This document shows positions 52,975 through 62,999 of a DNA stretch of 64,000 nucleotides, one piece after another. Positions within the stretch are counted from its first letter, which is position 1. Every line of letters begins with the position of its first letter. Below the pieces are notes generated by a model. That model worked only from the letters and a program-made list of their open reading frames with translations. It ran no database searches and had not been told where the DNA came from. Position numbers and translations under genes: made by a program. This DNA is from Vombatus ursinus (lineage: Eukaryota > Chordata > Mammalia > Diprotodontia > Vombatidae), in the NCBI RefSeq assembly GCF_900497805.2, contig NW_020954562.1:17611264-17675263 (forward strand), written 5' to 3'.

Positions 52975-53143
52975 ATTTTGATAGTAAGGGATATTGGAGG
53001 TCATTTAGTTCAGCCCTTTCATTTTGCACATAAAGAAATTGAGGCCAAGGAAGGTTATGTAACATGCCAAAGATCACACAGGTGTCAGAACTGGATCTGA
53101 ACTGAGGTGCACTAAATCCAGTGTTCTTTCTACTGTACATAAG
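52975..53143 (-). mobile_element. MIR3/Ther-2 SINE
   Basis: 'ggaggtcatttagttcagcc', 'cataaagaaattgaggccaa' and 'catgccaaagatcacacagg', to 'ccagtgttctttctactgta'. Confidence 0.75.
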
Positions 53144-53149
53144 TGTGGG

Positions 53150-53585
53150 AGCCATATAGAAATGCTAAGGGAATCCTTGGAAATAAATGAAATCACCAAA
53201 ATGAAAAAGTGTAGGAAGAGAAGAAAAGAGGGCCCAGCACCCCACTTGGGGGGACATCCACACTGAGTATGTATATGGTACATGAGGACATTTCATTTTG
53301 TTTTTTTCTCCAAGAAAGATTTCAATGAGGTATTATCTCTGAGAATATCAAATGCTCTCCTTCCCCACCAACCCAATTTCTTTCTTCATCAGTTGCAGCA
53401 TGAGAGAGCTAGAAAATGAACTTTTATTGCTCAAGAGAGGGCTATTTCTTAGAGGTGTGAAGAAAATTAAATCTGTTTTAAACATGCTATTATGCTCCTA
53501 CCCTCCCATTTAATTCCCCTTATGTCCAAACATTCCTTCTTCCCCCCTTACAATGAGAGGATGATCTTTCTTTTATTTCCATGGG
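53150..53585. other. Unassigned sequence
   Basis: No repeat or gene recognised. Confidence 0.35.
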
Positions 53586-53587
53586 GG

Positions 53588-53870
53588 CAGATAGCCATTT
53601 AGAATAGGTAAGGTAGGCAATTCTCAGCCTGTCCATTATCCTGAGCCCAATGTGCTTTTCTAGCTCAATTTTAATTGCAAGTTCCATTCGACAGGAGGAC
53701 TTTTCATGGGCATTGTTAACATGAGTCTAAGATTTACTCTTTCAACTCGAGCTCTGCAATGTACGCGGACTCCTTTGCTTACTGCATCTTCAAAGTAGAG
53801 AGGCTTGATCTCACAAGGCCAGCAGAATCTGTTATCACTGAAAGATTTGGTGAGTCTGATGCTACAAAGC
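53588..53870. promoter_or_regulatory. Candidate conserved noncoding / enhancer block
   Basis: A repeat-free block that keeps CpGs ('cattcgacaggaggac', 'caactcgagctc', 'gtacgcggactc') in CpG-poor surroundings. It has homeodomain-type TTTTAATTGC (53670-53679) and a GTTAAC core (53716-53721). Retained CpGs and compact motif content suggest constraint. Not tested. Confidence 0.3.
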
Positions 53871-53874
53871 TAAT

Positions 53875-53965
53875 GGATGAATGAATAAAACATTAATTTA
53901 GCACTTGCTATGTGTAAAACTGGTCCTTGTTCTCAAGGAGTTTGCATTCTAATCTAAATGACTCT
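53875..53965 (+). repeat. Family A or MIR-tail fragment
   Basis: 'gcacttgctatgtgtaaaac' and 'ttgttctcaaggagtttgca' match the head and 'ctcaaggagct' blocks of family A. Confidence 0.45.
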
Positions 53966-53969
53966 GAGT

Positions 53970-55199
53970 AGCAGGAAACCTTGTGGCACAGTCTCAGTCA
54001 CCTGCAAGATAATTTCAACAGGCCACAACCAGCTAACTCCAGCAAATATTCTGATCACTGTAACTTTGGCAGTTCTTGTAGAGAGGCAAACTCATTTGGA
54101 AATTTAGGCATGGAGATAGTTTCTAAATTCGTCTTTTTCTACTATATTCTACCTTTGTCATATTTGTTCTTCACATGCCTTTTTCACATTACTTTTTTAG
54201 AAAGCTTTTTCTTTGAAAATATAGTAAGAATAGAAGTAAAAACATTTTATCCCAATGTCTAGGAACACATTTATTCTTATACCACTATGGTATAGGGAAG
54301 AGTGGGCTCAGAATTAACTCATTTTCCACAGAGTTTTGCCCAGCCAAGTTCACTTACAAATTTGGCATACCCAATAGTTGAATGAGTCCTCATCTTTCCA
54401 ATGTTGGCATGGACCTGAAAGATCACTCAGGACTTGACTCTTCATTGGCTAGCTTCTGGCAGCTTGTCTGACATCTGCAACCTCATTCTCCCGACCTTTC
54501 AAAGGTGACAAGATCATAGTCATCTACAATTCCTTTTATTTATAAGTAGGAAAGAATGGACACAACAGAGATAGAAGCAAATAGAAGGATCATCTGCTTT
54601 CAGCTTTATGGCCTCCATAAGGAGATAAAAGTCTGAGCATTAAATAAATGATAAAATCTTCTGCACTAAGGATTTAGTCCTTGACACCTCACTTAAACAC
54701 ACCCAAGCAGGAATAAGGATCCTTAGACATATTCCTAATAAGTGAAATGTTTTATAGAAGATAGTCTGAATGAATTTTCATGTTTATTAATTGTTTTGTT
54801 TCAAATATTTAGTAAGATCCTTCTGGCAACACTGGACCATTAAGTGATGTTAATTTATTTGGCATGTGAGGGATTTTTTTCTTTTTAAGGAATAGAAAGA
54901 AAAGAAAAAAAAATCAATTTCTATGATTCCTTTCCTCTTGTAAAGTGTAGCCCATGCTGTTGATTTATGATATGATTACCTGGGTTTCTACAAGTTCAAT
55001 TAGTAATCTGAAATGGAATTTCCAAAGGCATTGTTGTTCTTTGGGGCAATATAAACATTAAAAGAAAAGTATTAAGAAAACAAATTCTATCTCATTGAAA
55101 TTCAATGTCAAAACAATAAATGGGCTATGTTTACTTAGATAGGTTCTTGCTGCCATATTGGGCAGAAGCTTGTCAACTGACTTTAAACAGTAATTGCAT

Positions 55200-55200
<1 letters not shown>
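53970..55200. other. Mostly unique AT-rich sequence
   Basis: No repeat or gene recognised. 54930-55060 is a further wordy, repeat-free stretch. Confidence 0.35.

Positions 55201-55201
<1 letters not shown>

Positions 55202-55238
<37 letters not shown>
55202..55238. repeat. (GT)n microsatellite
   Basis: About 18 GT units. Confidence 0.97.
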
Positions 55239-55241
<3 letters not shown>

Positions 55242-55261
55242 GAATACTTGCCTCATTTTGT

Positions 55262-55780
55262 TTGTCTTATTTTTGTTGTTGTGCTTGAGTTGTTTCAGTT
55301 ATGTCTGACTCTTTATGCCCTCATTTTGGAGTTTTCTTGACAAAGATACTGGAATGCTTTGTCATTACTTTCTCCAGCTCATTTTCTTGAAGAGGCCTAT
55401 TTATGGAATGGGCATTGTTTCACTCAAAGTGAGAACCTGAAAGACCTTAGTTTAAAAAGGCCAAGGTCTCCCATTGGATCCTAGGCCATCTCCAGTAATC
55501 TTGATGGATATCCAGCCATTAGACTCAGATGACTCTGGAGGAGAAAGTGAGGCTGGTGACTTTGCACCTCACTCAAATAAAAGTCAATTGCAAGTCATGT
55601 CATCATTTCCCTGATGTTATGGTCCTCTTTGAGAACAAAGGACAGACCACACAAGCTCATTTTACCTTACAGATAAGAAATTGAAGTTAAGTGACTTGCC
55701 CAGGGTCACACAACTAGTAAGTGTCTGAGGCTGGGTTTAAACTCGTGAGTATGAGTGTTCCTGGTTCCAAGCCCTACAGG
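55262..55780 (-). mobile_element. Mar1 SINE split by a family B SINE
   Basis: The tail part is 55262-55385 ('tttcagttatgtctgactct', 'caaagatactggaatgcttt'). CORE and head resume at 55654-55780 ('agataagaaattgaagttaa', 'gggtcacacaactagtaagt', 'ggttccaagccctac'). Confidence 0.85.
55386..55653 (+). mobile_element. Unnamed SINE-type repeat (family B), copy 3, inside Mar1
   Basis: It shares 'gaaagtgaggctggtgactt', 'aattgcaagtcatgtcatca', 'gatgttatggtcctctttga' and 'gaacaaaggacag' with the 3' half of the copy at 17630. It is flanked by 'agctcatttt' at 55376-55385 and 55654-55663, exact. Its 5' 100 bp ('ttatggaatgggcattgttt') is not seen in the other copies. Confidence 0.82.
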
Positions 55781-55784
55781 TTCT

Positions 55785-56705
55785 TCCCAATGGCAATTTC
55801 TGAGTAAATGTAACTGAAGTTTGCAAGTGGGTTATAGGAAAGGAGTTGACATTTAAAGTTAACTTCATGGTCTTAGCAAACTTGACAGAGTTGTGAATAA
55901 CAATTAAAAGAGTTACAAGGAAAAGAATGGAGAAAATCAGGATGAAGAAAGATCTGATGATTACTAAAGCAGATAAACAAGGCACTCACTTGGTATACTT
56001 ACTGGACCTTGACAATATCAGGAGTTTGGGCATTATTGTGACTTCTACTTAGTGCATAAAGTAGATCCTAGGGGCAAATTGTTTCAGACAGAATTAGTGA
56101 TTTCTTGGTGACTTAACATGGTAATCCTAGAAACATTTTTCCCCAATTTTTTTTGAAGGCTTTGCTATATAGAAGATAAAATGCTTTATGCTAATGCACA
56201 TTTATATATAAAATAAAATAATATTTACTTTAGTATATAGCAAAGCACTTGTATTATATTTACTACTGCAAGACTTAGGGTTAAGCATGTGAAAACTTCA
56301 CATTCTTTTCAAGAAACTTTGACTGTCCCTATCTTTTTTTTATTTAGTATTCCAAAAGGTTTGTGATTTTATGTAGGAATGTTCCCCCAAATAGCAACTT
56401 AGCCACACTTACATATTTATTTCATCATCAGCATCATAGTTATTGATACTTCTACATTCTTATCTCTTCAAACTTTCTAGTTTTACCTGCATATCTTCCC
56501 ATTAAGTATGTACTTAACAACCTAACAGAGCAACAGCACAGACGTTATATTATAAATGAACAAAAACACCCTCTTAACAATAAGAATGGACAAAGCATTT
56601 TGCAGAGAGGGAGAATCAACTGGTTGTGTGTCATTATTAAGTACAATCAAAAACTACTTCTAAGGCAAATCTTGTCAGTTATATGATTGATTTTGAGGTA
56701 GCTTA
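55785..56705. other. Mostly unique AT-rich sequence
   Basis: No repeat or gene recognised. An 82-codon minus-strand frame at 55737-55985 has no domain. Confidence 0.35.
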
Positions 56706-57551
56706 AGATACAGATTGTGTGTGAGGTGGAGCCAAGATGGTGGAGTAAAAGCAGTGACCTGCTTGAGGTCTCCCCAAACCCTCCAAATACCTGTCAAAAA
56801 TGGCTCTAAACAAATTCTAGAGCAGCAGAACCCACAAAAAGACAGAGTGAAACAAATTTCCAGCCCAAGACAACCTGGATGACTGATTGGAAAGATCTGT
56901 TGCACCAGGCTGGGAGAGGAGTGCAGTTCAGCATGGGCCATGAAGACTGTGCAGGCAAAGTCCAGGTTTCAGTGAACCCGCAGCAGTCCTCAGGGGATTG
57001 AATCACGGGGAGCTATGGCAGTTTCCAAAATTCTCAACCCACAAACACCAAAGACAACTTAGTAGGAAAGGTCTGTCTTGTGGTGAGAGAGGAGCCCCAG
57101 GTGGCAGCTATTTCCCCAAGCTCTCAGCCCACAGATGAAGGGAGGATCAAGTGGCTGATCAGAGGGGGATTGCTGGGATCTCTTTGCTGGTGCTGAGGAA
57201 GGATTCTCTTGCTTTGCCTATGCTTGAATCTGGGTCACAGTTCTGGGTGGAGGTCCTGGGATGAGTAAGAGCACTGGTGTGGTGGAGCTTGAGAGGGAAT
57301 TCTCCTCACACTTCCAGGGCAGAAAAGAGTGCTTGTGGTCACTCATAGACCAGAGCCCAGGCCAGGAAAGGAGTAAACACCTCACCCTTGATTGTACCAC
57401 CTTGGAAGAATTGAAAATTTTCAGGTCCCTAGAAGTATCTCTGAAAACAGCTGCACAAAACCCCTGAAACTTGGGACAGTTATATTCTCCGGACTGGATG
57501 CAGAGCTCTACCTTAACAAAGAGTTTAAAACTCAAGTAATTGGCTGGGATC

Positions 57552-58631
57552 ATGAGCAAACCGCACAAAAAAATCAGACCATAGAATCTTACTTTGGTGA
57601 CAAAGATGATCAAAACATACAACCAGAAGAAGACAACAAAGTCAAAACTCCTATATCCAAAGCCTCCAAGAAAAATATGAATCAGTCCCAGGCCATGGAA
57701 GAGCTCAAAAAGGATTCTGAGAAGCAAGTAAGAGAAATAGAGGAAAAACTGGGAAGAGAAATGAGAGTGATGCAAGAAAATCATGAAAAACAAATCAAAA
57801 CTTGCTAAAGGATACCTAAAAAAATACTGAAGAAAATAACACCTTGAAAAATAGACTAACTCAAATGGCAAAAGAGGTCCAAAAAGTCAATGAGGAGAAG
57901 AGTACCTTAAAAAGCAGAATTGGCCAAATGGAAAAGGGAGTCCAAAAGCTCACTGAAGAAAATAATTCCTTAAAAATTAGAATGGGGCAAATGGAATCTA
58001 ATGACTCTATGAGAAATCAAGACATTGTAAAACAAAACTGAAAGAATGAAAAAATAGAAGACAATGTGAAATATCTCATTGGAAAAACAACTGACCTAGA
58101 AAATAGATCCAGGAGAGATAATTGAAAAAATATCGGACTACCTGAAAACCGTGATAAAAAAAAGAGCCTAGACATCATCTTTCAAGAAATTATCAAAGAA
58201 AACTGCCCTAATATTCTAGAATCCTAGGGTAAAATAGAAATTGAAAGAATCCATCAATCACCTCCGGAAAGAGATCATAAAAGGAAAATTTCTAGGAATA
58301 TCATAGCCAAATTCCAGAGTTCCCAGGTTAAGGAGAAAATATTGCAAGTAGCCAGAAAGAAATAATTCAAATATTGTGGAAACAAATCAGGATAACACAA
58401 TATTAAGCAGCTTCTATCTTAAAGGACCAGAAGACTTGGAATATGATATTCTGGAGGTCAAAAGAGATAGGATTACAACCAAGAATCACCTACCCAGCAA
58501 AACTGAGTATAATCCTTCAGGGGAAAAAATGGACATTCAGTGAAATAGAGGACTTTCAAGCAGTCTGGATGAAAAGACCAGAGCTGAATAGAAAATTTGA
58601 CTTTCAACTACAAGACTCAAGAGAAGTATGA
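57552..58631 (+). pseudogene. L1-type ORF1 (HAL1 element 2), broken
   Basis: About 360 codons in total. N-terminus QKNQTIESYFGDKDDQNIQP; a charged spacer with QAMEELKKDSEKQVREIEEK (to about 57808); coiled coil EEKSTLKSRIGQMEKGVQKL (57890-57950); RRM region near 58080-58330; C-terminal domain 58443-58631 with RITYPAKLSIILQGKKWTFS and RPELNRKFDFQLQDSREV ending at a stop. In L1 ORF1 proteins the '(I/R)(I/T)SYPAKLS' stretch lies in the C-terminal RNA-binding domain. Stops and frame changes separate these parts; the A7 run after the start at 57567 is one place where the frame slips. Confidence 0.88.
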
Positions 58632-58757
58632 AAAGTTTAACAGGAAAGAGAAATCACAAGGGACTTATTAAAATTTAACCGTTTATATTTGTACATGGAA
58701 AGATGATATTTGTAAGTCATGAGCCTTTGTCAGTATTAGGGTAGTTGAAGGGAAAAA

Positions 58758-58791
<34 letters not shown>

Positions 58792-59029
58792 ATACACACA
58801 TATATGTACATATATGTGAAGATGAAGGGGTAATATCTAAAGAAATAAAATTAAGAGGTGAGATAAGGTTATACTGGGAGAAGGAGAAAGGGAGAGGTAT
58901 AATGGGGTAAATTATCTCACATAAAACAGACAAGAAAAAGGTTTTACAGTGGAGGGGAAGAGGGGAAAAGGTAAGAGGGAATGAATGAATCTTATTCTCA
59001 TTGGATTTGCTTAAGAAGCCACACACTCA

Positions 59030-59542
59030 ATTGGGTATGGAAATCTATCTTACCCTACAGGAAAATAGAGGGGAAGGGGATGAGAGTGGGGCTATGATAG
59101 AAGGGAGGGCAGATTGGGGGAGGAGCTAATCAGAAGAAAACACTTCTGATGAGGGAGAGGGTCAAAAGAGAGAATAGAATAAATGGGGGGCAGGATAGGA
59201 TGAAGGGAAATATAGTTAGTTTTTCACAACATGACTACTATGGAAGTGTTTTGCATGACTACATATGTATAACTTGTATCAAGTTGCTTGCTTTCTCATT
59301 GAGGGTGGGGGAGGGAGGAAGGGAGAGAATTTGGAACTCAAAGTTTTAAAAACAAATGTTAAAAATTGTTTTCACATGCAACTTGGAAATAAAATACATT
59401 GGCAATGGGGTGTAGAAATCTATCCTGCCCTACAGGAAAATAGAAAGGGAAGGGGATAAGACAAGGAGGAGGGTGATGGAAGGGAGAGCTGATTAGGGGA
59501 AGGGGTATTCAGAATGCATGCCATCTTGGGGCAAAAAAAAAG
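59030..59542 (+). repeat. Duplicated 3' UTR block in HAL1 element 2
   Basis: 'gaaatctatcttaccctaca' with 'ggaaaatagaggggaagggg' (59039-59078) recurs as 'gaaatctatcctgccctaca' with 'ggaaaatagaaagggaaggg' (59416-59455). Between them is an L1-like 3' terminus ending 'gcaacttggaaataaaatac' (59379-59398). Confidence 0.8.
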
Positions 59543-59659
59543 AGATACATATTGTGTGTGACAGACACAGCGAAATATATTATTGTTTATTTGTTTGACT
59601 ACTATCACAACATTTTTCTTTGCATAATTACATGAACTGCTTTATGTAACTATAGCTTG

Positions 59660-59835
59660 ATAAGCACTGGCCCATTGTGCAAAATCCAGACTTCTTTGCC
59701 TGGCATTCAAAGCTCTTTATGATTAGACTCACATCTCCACCAATCCCCTCCACCTCCTTTTATAGCCTTATCTCTCCATCCCCTCCACACTATGTAGAGC
59801 CTAAGTTCCAATCTCAACTACGCTCATCACAAATC
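59660..59835 (+). mobile_element. L2 LINE fragment
   Basis: 'tggcattcaaagctctttat' and 'gattagactcacatctccac', then 'ctctccatcccctccacact', correspond to the L2 region just upstream of its 3' UTR. Confidence 0.7.
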
Positions 59836-60064
59836 CTCAAATATAACCTGAAGTTTCCTGTCTTCATTCTGTTTTTCATGCTACCTCCATCGACTAGATT
59901 AATAATAACAACATAACTATAATGAAGTATTTCCATACTTTAAGGAAATGTGACTTCATCAGTGTGGGTTCACCCACTGATACAGATCACAGCCCTTTAT
60001 AACAGTAAATTGTATTTAAGAATTGTTATTGGCAAAAAACTCATTACCCTGTAGCTAACCCAGT
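59836..60064. other. Unassigned sequence
   Basis: No family recognised. Confidence 0.35.
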
Positions 60065-60250
60065 GATTATGATGATGATGACAACCATAATAACTGATGT
60101 CTACATAATGTGTTCAAGTTCAAAGGTGATGAGGTCATAATAATCTCCTTTAACAACCTTGTGAGATGGTACAAGCTTTATTAGCTTAATTTTACAGATA
60201 AGGAAAGGAAGATTCAGGGATGGTGACTGAATTGCTCAGGGTCATGTAGA
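60065..60250 (-). mobile_element. Decayed MIR
   Basis: 'aataactgatgtctacataa', 'aacaaccttgtgagatggta' and 'aattttacagataaggaaag' are tail and CORE edge on the minus strand. Confidence 0.55.
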
Positions 60251-60299
60251 AGAATGCTTTAAGCATTCTTAGGGAATACCCCCTTTAAAATATTTACCT

Positions 60300-60560
60300 T
60301 GAATTCAAATTTCCTTCAAGCTTTTCTAATCCCCTTCCTCTCTTCCTGCTAATATGCTTACCTTTTCTATACTGCCACACTTAACTTGTACTATTTTATG
60401 TTTCTTATTCCACTCTCTTGTATGATAGCTATGTTCATATGTGTCTACTTACTATCTAGATTTTAAGTTCTTTGAAGTTACGGACCTTTATTTATTTATT
60501 TATTTATTTTATCACCAAAGCACCTAGACACAAAATAAAAGTGTATTGAATGAAAAAATG
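60300..60560 (+). mobile_element. L2 LINE 3' end with (TTTA)n
   Basis: 'tctagattttaagttctttg', 'aagttacggacctttattta' and the end 'aaagtgtattgaatgaaaaa' match the L2 terminus. A (TTTA)n lies at 60487-60510. Confidence 0.65.
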
Positions 60561-61310
60561 AATGAATTTTGTGGAAATGGGAAGGTGACATGCCTCTTTA
60601 ATGTCTGAAAAATTCATTTAAACTGATAGGGAAATATCTATCTTAGGTCATATCTTCCCATATTTGTAAAGCATTTTAGTAAGAAGTAAGAAATTTTCAG
60701 CCAGGGTCAACATCACATCAAATCAACAATGTCTGTAAGCTATCACACAAGGAAAATAAAAATAACTTGTGGAGGAGCTGGGAGAATTAGGTATAAATAC
60801 ATGAAAGATTACATAATAATAAAAAACCCCTAAGTTAATAATAGAAAAGATGTCATAAGGTGTTACATGATTAATTGATAAATAAATATAAACAAAATAA
60901 GTGCTGTGGGGTTCACAAGAAGGAGAGATAACTTTAGATTGCATTGGTCAGAGAATGTTTTAAGAAGAAAGTGAGATTAGATCTGGGAATTGGAGGAGTG
61001 TATTGGATGGATAGAACAAAATGACATTTTGAGCCTAAGAGTTAGGTTCTTAAAATTTCATTAAAACGTTTGCTCTAGATTAGGTTGTTCTTAATTAAGG
61101 ATGGTTTTGGTCAGACTCAGTGAAGTTTACATAATACCTTTAATGTACATGTATTTTCAAGTAGATAAACTATGTTGAAAAAGGAATTGCAGTGATTTAA
61201 ATTTTTTTCAAAAAATTCTGAACTTTAAAAACATCAAATAAAATAAGCATTTCTCTATACAAAGTAGAACAGAAAAAGGGGGTTTTATATACAACAATAA
61301 ATCCTTCCTT
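60561..61310. other. AT-rich sequence with a possible family A remnant
   Basis: 60885-61040 ('ttcacaagaaggagagataa', 'agattagatctgggaattgg') may be a decayed piece of family A. Nothing else is recognised. Confidence 0.3.
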
Positions 61311-61325
61311 CTTTCTTTTCTTGGC

Positions 61326-61356
<31 letters not shown>

Positions 61357-61380
61357 TTTCTTTCTTTCTTTCTCTTTCTT
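61309..61380. repeat. (TTTC)n polypyrimidine array
   Basis: About 70 bp of TTTC with minor interruptions, next to the L1 in reverse orientation. Confidence 0.95.
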
Positions 61381-61599
61381 ATTGCTAACCCCTCTATCCT
61401 TACTCTTACCTCCCACCTTTAGCAAATATACCAAGTCAAATATAACAATTCCTACATTGTCCATGTCCAGATATGTATATCTCACTGTGTCTTGAGTCCA
61501 GTATCTCTCTCTGTCAGGAGGTGGTTAGCAGGGTTCATCATCAGTCCTCTTGTAACTAATTACACTTGGTTATTGCATTGGCCAGAGTTCTTAAGCTTT

Positions 61600-62205
61600 T
61601 CATACTTGTTTTCTTTTTACAATGTTATTATTTTGTAAATTATTCTTTTGGTTCTGCTCACTTCAGTGTGTATTAGTTGATAAAAGTGTCCTCAGACTTC
61701 TCCATAATTTCTTTTGGCACAATGATATTACATTACATCCATATACCATATTTTGTTTTAACCATTCACCAAGTAATGAGCACTATCTTAGTTTTCAGTT
61801 CTTTGTCACTATTAATAAGAATTGCTGTATGTGTATGTATGTATATGTATGTATGTGTACTCTCTCTCTCTCTGCTCCTTTGATATCTCTTGGGTATAAG
61901 TCTAGTAGTAGTATCAGTCAAAAGCTGTATTGTACAGGTCAGTGACTTTTAGGGTATAGTTTCAAATAGCTTTCCAAAATTGCTAAATTTCATTGCTCCA
62001 CTAATAGTGAATAAGTGTGCCTGTTTTCCTGCAGTTCCTCCAACAATTGTTTTTCTTTTTTTGTCACTTTTGCTAATCTGATGGATATAAGTAGAACCTC
62101 AGAATTGCTTTAATTTTTCTTTTTCCATTAGTGATTTGGAAAAAATTTTATGTAGATATTGATTGCTTAGATTTCTTCTTCTGAAAGCTGATCGTTCATA
62201 TTCCT
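61600..62205 (-). mobile_element. Old L1 3' region
   Basis: 'ggttctgctcacttcagtgt', 'atatctcttgggtataagtc', 'gctttccaaaattgctaaat', 'gctaatctgatggatataag' and 'ctgaaagctgatcgttcata' are, in reverse, L1 ORF2 end and 3' UTR, as at 16080. A TATG/(TC) run lies at 61829-61873. It may begin as early as 61385. Confidence 0.7.
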
Positions 62206-62885
62206 GAATTACAGTAATTAGGAAAAGTTGACCTAAGTAGCATTAAGCTTCTGTAAAGAATAAGTAGACAACTGAGTTAATTGTTAGGATGTCAAGCAAA
62301 AAAACTCTTCTTTTATCCAAAAAGAAAAAAAAAGCCATTGCTACATATTACAATATAAGTAGTAGTTGCTTAATAAATTTATTGAATTCAATTTCTTTAA
62401 TTGAATTTTGGATTTATTTAAATTGTGACAGATTAATAGTCTACTTTGTTCAATTATATAATATAATTTCACATCCTGTCTATCACGATACCAATTCTAA
62501 AATTTGTGTCTTAAAAAAGGAGGAGGAAAGGAGGAATCCCAATTTTCAAAAAAATACAACATTTCTGCACTTGTTAAAGTTGAATAAGATGACAGAACAG
62601 TCACTTTTCTAGAAATTACATGACGTTCTTGTTGAAGGGCATAACTAAGGATCTACCAACATGGTTCTGTTTTTAAAGTTTTTAAGGTCATCACTTGCTT
62701 CTTTTTATGAAATAGCTTTCACAAACTCCGAGTTACTTCTGTGACAGGACATGGAACCAGAGCAGAATTTTTGCTGGTGTAGTTCACATTGATGTTTCAC
62801 TTAGCATTTTTAAAAGATGCATGTAATAGTACCCTGAGGGTGAAAATTGTGGTTTGGGCTAGATGTTTGCCCATTAAAATAAAAA
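62206..62885. other. Unassigned AT-rich sequence
   Basis: A 107-codon plus-strand frame (62289-62612) spans it. The translation is low in complexity and has no domain, so no gene is called. Confidence 0.35.
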
Positions 62886-62895
62886 GAAAAGAAAA

Positions 62896-62997
62896 AAATG
62901 TATATGTGTGCATATATGTATGTATATGTATAAATGTGTATATGTATATGTGTAGGTATGTGTGCATACATATACACACATACACACACACATATGT
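62896..62997. repeat. TATG/CATA/(CA) microsatellite
   Basis: About 100 bp of mixed TATG, then CATA and CA units, giving a weak inverted repeat. Confidence 0.95.
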
Positions 62998-62999
62998 TC

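Larger units (their letters stand above)
56725..59542 (+). mobile_element. Full-length HAL1-type (ORF2-less L1) element 2
   Basis: A 2.8 kb insertion between 'agatacagattgtgtgtga' (56706-56724) and 'agatacatattgtgtgtga' (59543-59561), 18 of 19 identical. The 5' UTR starts 'ggtggagccaagatggtgga'. ORF1 is at 57552-58631. The 3' UTR has (TA)(TG) at 58757-58812, G/A-rich blocks, a first A-rich L1-like terminus near 59390, and a second copy of the preceding block to 59540. There is no ORF2. It is close to element 1 (by eye a few percent different over the coiled coil), so both come from one subfamily. Confidence 0.9.

Noticed and set aside
52816-53100. 94-codon plus-strand frame with a plausible-looking protein
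   Set aside because: It spans a family A repeat and a MIR3; no domain, and both parts occur elsewhere as repeats.
57218-57871. 217-codon minus-strand frame, the longest in the window
   Set aside because: Antisense shadow of the HAL1 5' UTR and ORF1; its hydrophobic character comes from the A-rich sense strand.
62289-62612. 107-codon frame
   Set aside because: Low-complexity AT-rich translation beginning in an A-run; no domain.
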